NCBI GenBank assembly: GCA_032158295.1
Contig: CM063253.1
Coordinates: 4,867,001 to 4,931,000, forward strand
Source: Pycnopodia helianthoides
Taxonomy: Eukaryota; Echinodermata; Asteroidea; Forcipulatida; Asteriidae
DNA length: 64,000 bases
Direction: 5' to 3'
Part shown: positions 1-8,400 of the stretch, one piece after another
Layout of the letters: each line of letters opens with the position of its first letter
Position numbering within the stretch: position 1 is the stretch's first letter
Translations under genes and position numbers: made by a program
The notes under the pieces: generated by a model
Told to the model about the DNA's origin: nothing
Database searches by the model: none
What the model saw: only the letters and a program-made list of their open reading frames with translations

Positions 1-1458
1 AATTCTCATGTGTACAGCACCAATCAAGGCCCCACTTTCATATTCCCTTTGGCGAAAGAATAGAACAAACAGCATTTATGTAAAAACCTTTCTGAAATAT
101 TTGTAATTCAATTATCCAGCTCTTTGTTGTCAAAGAATAGGACAAAAGGGTATAATTTTGTCAAATGCAAGATGTGAGGTGATGTTTGTTTCTCTGTTTT
201 TCATTATGATGTTTTAATGTAGACCCAAAGTGTGCCCGGAAGACCCGGAAGAAGATGCGTAAGGCTCTACGCCCTTCTTCAAAGTATTTTTTTTCCCATT
301 AATAGAAGGCGCCAGACAAACATATCGTCACCGTTTTCACGAAGAGCCAATTTAGGGCATTCAACAAAACGTTCATGTTTGGAGAAAACCCGTTTGAAGT
401 TAAGCTATTTTTGAAATCACCGTTTCGGACACTGTTTGTCATTGAAACGTTGACATTTTTCCAAGCATGAAAGTGGAGATCTTAAATCGTGCAAATCTTT
501 TGTTATTTTCATTACAGTTGGATTAATTAATGAGTAATTAACTGTTTACACAATTGTCTGTTCGTGAAAACTGCAAACGAGGTGTGTGTGCAGCGTGTCG
601 GGTACAAACCAATGCGTAAACTACGATTGTCTGTTCGTGAAAACAAAAATTTATATAGGTCATACAAATTGTCCCTTCGTGAAAACGGTGACGATATATG
701 TTATAATAATTATATAAGTAAATATAAATTACCCCAAAGTCATGTTTATTCCATTTCCATGTAGAATTTAACCTTTCAATAATGACTTTATGAATGGCAG
801 AAAACCGATCAAACCATCACGCTCAGTTTTCTTGAAACACAATTTTTCACATTAATTGCTTACGCCCTTTCTCCAGTAACTTTTTTGTCATGTCCTTCTT
901 ATGGGCAAACAATAATAGTTAATTGAATTTAAGCACTCACCAAAACTCTTAAAGGAAAAGAAAGTTTAATAGATGATAAATTTGCAATTTGAATAAAGAC
1001 TATTATTTGTTTTTTACCCTAGCATTGATGTATGTAAAACTTTCCCGAGTCCTGTGAAAAAAAATCCACAGGCATGATATTTGTGTGGGATTCGAACCCA
1101 TGACCTTTGCCATTTAGAGCAGATGTCTTACCAACTAGACCACTGAGATTGCCTGGTAGCCAGAGGCAGTTTGAATCCTATATTTTAGCCGTGTGTACCA
1201 CAACAGTTTAAAGAAAAGAATGTGAGAAATAAAAATCAATCCAGCACAGCTAGTATGAAAATGAACGCATAAAATATGACTAGAAAATGTACACACCATC
1301 ACACAAACAAGTAAGTTTACAATAATGTTTGACTGGCTCTGTTAGATGTTTAAAAAAATATATAATAAATAAGTCTTCCATCTTGGACAAAATAAAAAAT
1401 GATTCTGCATTGCTATTATACATTATGTTCGAAAATGTACCTACCATCGCACAAACAA
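1..1458. other. Upstream intronic or intergenic DNA, no exon recognised
   Basis: No SLC4-like exon could be read here. It holds a tRNA-like SINE near 1018-1165, three loosely spaced CTTCGTGAAAAC or GTTCGTGAAAAC motifs (about 558, 629 and 672), and the first of two ~85-bp direct copies of a segment starting TCCATCTTGGACAAAATAAA (about 1378-1458; second copy 1537-1625). Confidence 0.5.
1018..1165 (-). mobile_element. tRNA-derived SINE fragment (family with GTCTAGTTGGTAAGAC A-box)
   Basis: On the minus strand an A-box-like GGTCTAGTTGGTAAGAC precedes a perfect B box GGTTCGAATCC (plus 1088-1098). A related plus-strand copy lies at 62280-62400, sharing the head and the following stretch with CCACAGGAGTC or CCACAGGACTC. 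Two dispersed copies favour a SINE over a functional tRNA gene. Confidence 0.6.
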
Positions 1459-2214
1459 GCTACACATCCGAATAAAATCCCCAAAATTTAAAACAAATAA
1501 AGCATCCCCGTTTTCCTCAGGTGGTGGGCTTGTGTTTTTGTCCATCTTGGACAAAATAAAGAATGATTCTGCATTGCTATTATACATTATGTTCGAAAAA
1601 TGTACCTAGCATTGCACAAACAAGTAAGTTGACGAAAAGCTTTTGACTAGCTCAAAACCAACAAGTCCCCATTGATTAGACATTTACAAAGCACAAGTCA
1701 CATTGATAACATACCAAAAAGACACAAGTCCACCATCTGATTAGACATTTACCACAAGAAGACACAAGTCCACCATCTGATTAGACATTATCACAAAGAC
1801 CAAGTCACCAGATTAGACATATCACAAAGACACATCCACCATCTGATTAGACATTTATCACAAAAGACACAAGTCCACCATCTGATTAGACATTTACCAC
1901 AAGAAGACACAAGTCCACCATCTGATTAGACATTTACCACAAGAAGACACAAGTCCACCATCTGATTAGACATTTATCAAAAGACACAATCCACCATCTG
2001 ATTAGACATTTATCACAAAAAGACACAAGTCCACCATCTGATTAGACATTTACCACAAGAAGACACAAGTCCACCATCTGATTAGACATTTACACAAAAA
2101 CACAATCCACACTGATTAACATTACCACAAGAAGACACAAGTCCACCATCTGAGGAAAAAGGGGATGCCTTATTTGTTTTGAAATTTTGGGAGATTTGTA
2201 TTTGGATGTGTAGC
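1459..2214. mobile_element. Foldback-like element: ~62-bp inverted arms enclosing a minisatellite
   Basis: The left arm 1459-1520 starts GCTACACATCCG, and its reverse complement recurs at 2150-2214 ending CGGATGTGTAGC or a close variant, with few mismatches along the arm. The interior is almost entirely the 40-bp repeat. No coding capacity is seen, which fits a non-autonomous DNA transposon. Confidence 0.65.
1672..2153. repeat. 40-bp minisatellite
   Basis: About 11-12 units. Each contains CTGATTAGACATTTA, then CCACAAGAAGACACAAGTCC. Several units have single-base deletions or short losses, suggesting array decay or residual sequencing error. Confidence 0.85.
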
Positions 2215-2267
2215 TCAAATTTTTAAGTCAATGCTGTCGCTAACATCCTCTATGTGTCTCCTCTCAG

Positions 2268-2463
2268 ATTTTCAGAAGAACTACAAGTCGGATGGGTGCT
2301 CGGAAGCCTTGGACGACTACGGGTTACTGTACGCTGGGAATATCACCAACGGCACGCAGGTAGTCAACATCAAGCCGTGTCTACGAGAGAACTCGCTGGT
2401 GTATCTCATCCTGATGTTTGGCACGCTGTGGGTGGGTGTCACTCTACACAGCTTCACCAAGAG
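2268..2463 (+). CDS. SLC4A11: SLC4A11 exon a (extracellular loop and following helix)
   Basis: The exon enters in phase (GAT codon split after CTCTCAG) and leaves at GAG|GTGAGG. It encodes a variable loop with one N-glycosylation sequon (NIT, then NGT adjacent) followed by a hydrophobic helix containing [12 protein letters not shown], matching the human LIMLGTLWLGYTL helix. A second AG at 2273-2274 is a possible alternative acceptor. Confidence 0.9.
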
Positions 2464-5400
2464 GTGAGGGGGGGATGGACCAGAAAGAAAATAATAAATA
2501 TGTAATTTTCGGACTACAAGCCGCCCGGAATATATGCCACAGCACTGGAAAATCGGGACTCAAACCCACACTCTGCATGTCACAAACACCAGAGGTTGAA
2601 CCCAGAGCACTTGACCACTCGACCACAACACGCAACTAAATAACTTGCCATTCTATCTTTTCAGGCTTGGTTTTTTTTAAAGAGTTAGTGATAAAAATAT
2701 TTTTGAAGTACCCTTTTTTAACTTCATGCAGACATAGTTTTGGGTTTTATGTTGCTTATTTTATTACAAACGTGGCATTTTTCATTTTTAATAATGGTAG
2801 AATTTAACAAAACCAAGATTATTTTTCATATGTACTTTGGCTTAGATTGCTTCAATATTTCGCCATCGATAATGGTTATTTTTAACATACAAAATAAACA
2901 GCATTGTAATTTACGAATATATATATTTATGTATTTGAATTCAACAAAACCAAGATTATTTGTCTTCATATCAAATAGCTTCAATACTGTGTCATTGTTA
3001 GAGTAATAGAAATATTTTTCTTTTGGGTTGGGTGAACAAAGACAAAATTTACTAGCACAGGATTGGAACTAGGGATGAAAAAAAATAATAATAATAAATA
3101 AAATGAAAAGTTTAGAATTGATTTTGTGTCAGTACTTCAGCTAGGCCAAGATTTATTGTTAGAGTAACAGACTGTATTAGGTTCGCACGTATTTGAACAT
3201 TGGGACCTGTTAAAATGCGCAAGTGTATTTACTTCATGCGTTAAAGCAATGTACACAAGACTAAAATGGTTTGGAAAAATATTTTTCTACACAAAATAAA
3301 GCTGTATATCTTTTTTTTTTAGTCTGTTGTCAAATTTGCTAAATTTTCCTTCTATTTTTTCCCCAATCTGCAGTCAAGGTCGTCAGTCCACACTGAATTA
3401 AATGGATTTCTCTCTTTTTAATCTAATCGGTTTTTAGCGGCAATCCCAAAGGGCTGGGCTTTGATAGACCTTGACATGTCATATAGGGGGACAAAAACAT
3501 CAATAAATATACATTAAAACAATTTATTTACAAATGTCGGGGGAAGATATGACAAAAATGGCACGATCATCGTCATTGCCTTTCTGACGTCACCGTGGTT
3601 TTTTTTAACCTCCAAAACGGTAACTTGACTTGCTGTTAATGTCTTGGATTACAGCCCGTTCCTGGATGCAAGTAAACGTGAAGTTTTAGCCGACTATGCA
3701 CTGCCAGTCAGCGTCATCGTCATGTCTTTTGTCGGGTCGTATTTATTCAAAGATATCCAACGTAAGTATTTGCGGTTTTGATTATTGTTTTCTTTTAAAG
3801 GCACAGTACTCGTTTGGTAATTGGAGCCTACCGATTGTGTTAATCCTATAAATGTTGGTAAATACAATAAAACTAAACTGTGAAATTTTCACTTCAAAAG
3901 GTCGCGTTTTTGAGATATCACCGAAAAACTGGAGCGAATATTTCCACGCAGGAAAAATATTCCCCATAGGAATACATCTTAGATTCAAATTTTGGGGAAT
4001 AAAAAGTGATATATTTTCCATAACCGTAGTACTTTGAAGTTAAAGGTTTCTCAAAATTCATTATACTACCCAAAGGTGCTGTACTTCTAACCAAGTAAGT
4101 TTTTATTGCCATTAATTTTCAGAGTCATTACCAAACGTGTACTGTGGTATAACAAAAAGAATGCATTTCATTTAAATTTATTAGCGATCTAAAATAAACC
4201 TGTAATGATAACAAAGTTGTTATAAACTGCACAATTTTAGGAAAAGTTCACTTGAAATTGTTGTCTTCACGACTGTGTAGAGCTCGATGGAATTTTGGAT
4301 GGTAACCTACTTTAGCTAAGCAAGACTTTTCTGCACTTAGCAAGTTTTTTGTGCTTACAGGCTTTATGAAATTGGGCCATGGGCTCGATTTCACAAAGCA
4401 CTAAGATTCATCTTAGGAAGAGTTGTTAATATCACCATAGTGATTTGTATTGTGACATAACACTTTGCTTAGCAACTAACATTGATACACAGCTTAAAGG
4501 AACATTACAGAATTGGTTTTTGCTAACAAAACAGTTGCTGACAGTGTAAGCACTTTATGTAATCCACCATATACATAAACTGACAAACCTGTAGAAGTTT
4601 GAGATCAATCGGCCATCTGAGTCACAAGAAAATAGTGAAAAACCGATTACACATTTGCATGAAATCATATACATTCAACAAATGAATTAAAACGCTCACT
4701 GAGCGATAAACTCCAATCGGAAAATTAGTTTATTCATTTCTCATCAAATATGGCATTTCAGACAGAAATATTTCAAGGGATGTTTTCTACTATCATCATC
4801 ATTAGACCGTGTAAGTTTTATGTAAATCTGTGATCAAAAAGTATATTTTACAACTTTTTTTCTTACCAATTGTGTAATGTTCCTTTAAGATCAATCTTAG
4901 CTACGTGTGAAATCGATAAAAAAAGATGAAACAAATAAATTCCTTTAAACTCTATTTGTTGTTCATCGGCAGTGGAGATGTTTCCGTACCAAGAGGGTAG
5001 TTTCTTCACGCTGGTGTCGCTAGAAGGTGTCAGCATCTACATGGTCTTGGGTTCCATGGGGCTTGGCTTCTGTCTCTCACTGCTGTTCTTCATGGATCAG
5101 AACATCACCGGATCGATGGTCAACAGTCCCTCCAACAAGTAGGTGACCTTTTAGTAGTAGACCTCTTGCATGTGACGTCACAAGCTCAAACAGCGCCCTC
5201 ACTGATGGGCTGAGAGTTGTGCATGTGACGTCACAAGCTCAAACAGCGCCCTCACTGATGGGTTCAAAGGGAAAGCTCTCATTGGCTGAGAGTTGTGCAT
5301 GTGACATCACAAGCTCAAACAGCGCCCACACTGATGGGTCAAAGGGAGAGCTCTCATTGGCTGAGAGTTGTGCATGTGACGTCACCAGCTCAAACAGCGC

Positions 5401-8400
5401 CCTCACTGATGGGTCAAAGGGAGAGCTCTCATTGGCTGGGAATTGTGCATGTGACATCACAAGCTCAAACAGCGCCCTCACCGATGGGCTGAGAGTAGTG
5501 CATGTGACGTCACAAGCTCAAATAGCGCCCTCACTGATGGGTTCAAAGGGAAAGCTCTCATTGGCTGAGAGTTGTGCATGTGACGTCACAAACTCAAACA
5601 GCGCCCTCACTGATGGGTCAAAGGGAGAGCTCTCATTGGCTGAGAGTTGTGCATGTGACGTCACAAGCTCAAACATCGCCCTCACTGATGGGTCAAAGGG
5701 AGAGCTCTCATTGGCTGAGAGTTGTGCATGTGACGTCACAAGCTCAAACAGCGCCCTCACTGATGGGTCAAAGGGAGAGCTCTCATTGGCTGAGAGTTGT
5801 GCATTCGGCCAACGCTTGCAGGTTTCCATTGTTTCAGTGCGGGTGGCCTTTATGCAAGGGCTCTATTGACCCCTGTGATTCCCTTGCGCCAACGTCAAAT
5901 GGGGCACTGTCAGCCACACTCGCCAAATTGGAAGACAAATTGCATGTGCATACTGTGGTAAGTGTCGCCTAAAAATGTGCACAACACACAGAGACTTTGA
6001 CTCCCAAAATAGCACAACCAAGATTATTGTGATGATGACATCAGTTCAATGAGGTCAATAGATGGAAAAAAACAAAAAACTAAAACATGAGACAAAGTAA
6101 GTCTCATTAACAAACATCTTGAAGAAGTAAAATAATAAAGAGGAACACTTTTGCCAATTTACTCCACCCCCTTGCTTCTCCTCCTACCCCCCCCCCCCAT
6201 CACAGGCTCAAGAAGGGTTCCGCCTACCATCTGGACCTGATGGTCGTTGCGGTCATGAACTGCATCCTCACCATGTTTGGACTACCATGGATCCACGGTG
6301 CCCTGCCTCACTCCCCACTCCATGTTAAAGCCCTCGCTGACAAAGAGGAGAGAGTGGACCAGGGACACGTCCGACACATGTAAGCAATATAAACCAGCTC
6401 CAGCTGGTTCCCACTTCCTCCTTGATTACAGACCGCAATCATCGTTAGGTTCCAAGTTAATGAGCCAATGAATCTAGCTACAGTATGTTGAGAGTCTAAA
6501 AGGAAATTTTGAAGTCGTGCGATAGACTGTGCAAGTCTCGAGTATATCGAAAATGAGAAAACGACTCGAACGAAGACTATATTTTTCTATGAAATCAAAT
6601 CTTCTTTTTATATTCTGTTTATACAAAATTCTTGACAATAAAAATACCAGTAGCAATTTGTTATAAATACAATTTCAATTTTTATACAATACAAACAGTT
6701 ACATATTGAATGGCTTTTGACTGGCACCCCGAACACACGTATTGACAAAATAGGGAGACCGCCAACTTCAGAGCTAGATAGCTCAGTTGGTAGGGTGTCA
6801 TGGCCGAGCGGTTTAGAGTGTCGGATTTAAGTTCTGGTGGTTGAGTCATCGGGGTGTGGGTTCGAACCCCGGTCATGACACTTGTGTCCTTCAGCAAGAT
6901 GCTTTACTATAACTTCTCTTCACCCAGGGGTATAAATGGGTACCTGCGAGGGTAAAGGTTGATATTGTGTATGAAAAAGCCTTCGGAGCGCCACAGCAGC
7001 CCAGGGCTGTAAACTCCCCAGGGAGCTGAGAAAGATTACAGGAATGCTATCGGCCCAGTGACCAGGGCACTAATGTAATGCACATTGATACGTTATTGTA
7101 AAGTGCGCTATATAACAACTAGTTATTATTATTATTATTATTATCAAAGACCAGCATGTTGATCTGGAAGTTGCAGGTTCAAGTCCCGCTCTAGTCAATT
7201 TGTTGTTCAACCCCCATATATTTGTGTTGCAGCATCGTGAGGGTACGTGAAAATCGTCTGACCATCATCATCTCCCACACCATGATTGGTCTGTCGGTCC
7301 TGATGCTACCGGTTCCCTTACAGTACATCCCCAATGCTGTGCTCTACGGTCTCTTCCTCTACATGGCCTGCACAGCGCTCGACGACAACCAGCTGTTTGA
7401 GCGGACGATGCTCCTCATCACCGAGCAGGTTTGTGCAAAGCCAAAATGCAATGATGTTGTTTCTCAGGATGTTTCAGAGCTGCCAAACTCTCTCTGATTC
7501 TTATATTAATGGAAATCCATCATTTTGAATGATTCAGTAGAGAAAAGTACAGAGAACTCAATACACTTCGATAGACCTTTTTAATCACAGTGAGAGAAAG
7601 TTCCCTGAAAATAAAAACCAATCTTTCCATGTTCTGATGGACAGATTTGGAAAATCTCCCTGGTTATGGAAACTGTCTCCCTATCATGTTGACTGTAATT
7701 CAAAACATCTCCAAGATTGTTGTAGGAAATCTCCCTGATTGTAAGATGCAAATGTTTGGCAGCTCTGGATATATTTTTCCTGATTTCAAGATTTTCTCAA
7801 AATCGCCTTGATCCTTTAAATTTTCTTGGTGGAATGTCCCAATTACCAATGGGTGGAATGGAAGAACTCTTTGGTTAAGGTGGGCAGAGGGGTTGATTTG
7901 CCCGTATTTGACACAGATAGAAACATAAGTACCTATTTCTAATACCGGATAAAAAGTCTATTTTGCTTGCAATTTGTTTTTCTTCTTGAGGTGCCAAATT
8001 TTCCCTATTGTTTTGCCAAAGTTTTGGAGGGCAGTTTTGCCCCTCCTGCCCCCCTGGGCGGTCCTGCCCCTATGCCAATCACCAAAGGGAGAAAGAAATA
8101 GTCCACAATGTGTCCAAACCCGTTGTTTTGTATTTCTGGTGATGCAAAGAGTCTGAAAACCTCCTGAATTACAACATCTGGGAGGTTCTGGGTCTGGAAA
8201 AAGTGGGAACCCAGACCATGTCGCAAGCCATTTTTAGGAATGTTCACACTGGGCAAATTTCATCCCTGAATACACCCAATAGAACTCCCCCTACGACGTC
8301 ACTTTTGCTCAAAATACACGGCTGTCACATCAGACAAAGGTCCCACCACTAGATCTCAAGCAGGTTGTGATGATGTGATCTGCTGTTTGCTCCTCTGCAC

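Noticed and set aside
213..255. Possible exon (ATGTAG then ACCCAAAGTG.. up to GC|GTAAGG)
   Set aside because: It has acceptor- and donor-like ends, but the ~43-bp peptide (PKCARKTRKKM) does not match the SLC4A11 segment expected before 2268.
5219..5972. 216-aa and 132-aa open frames over the CRE array
   Set aside because: The 75-bp unit keeps three frames open on both strands; the region lies inside an SLC4A11 intron with its own splice sites intact.
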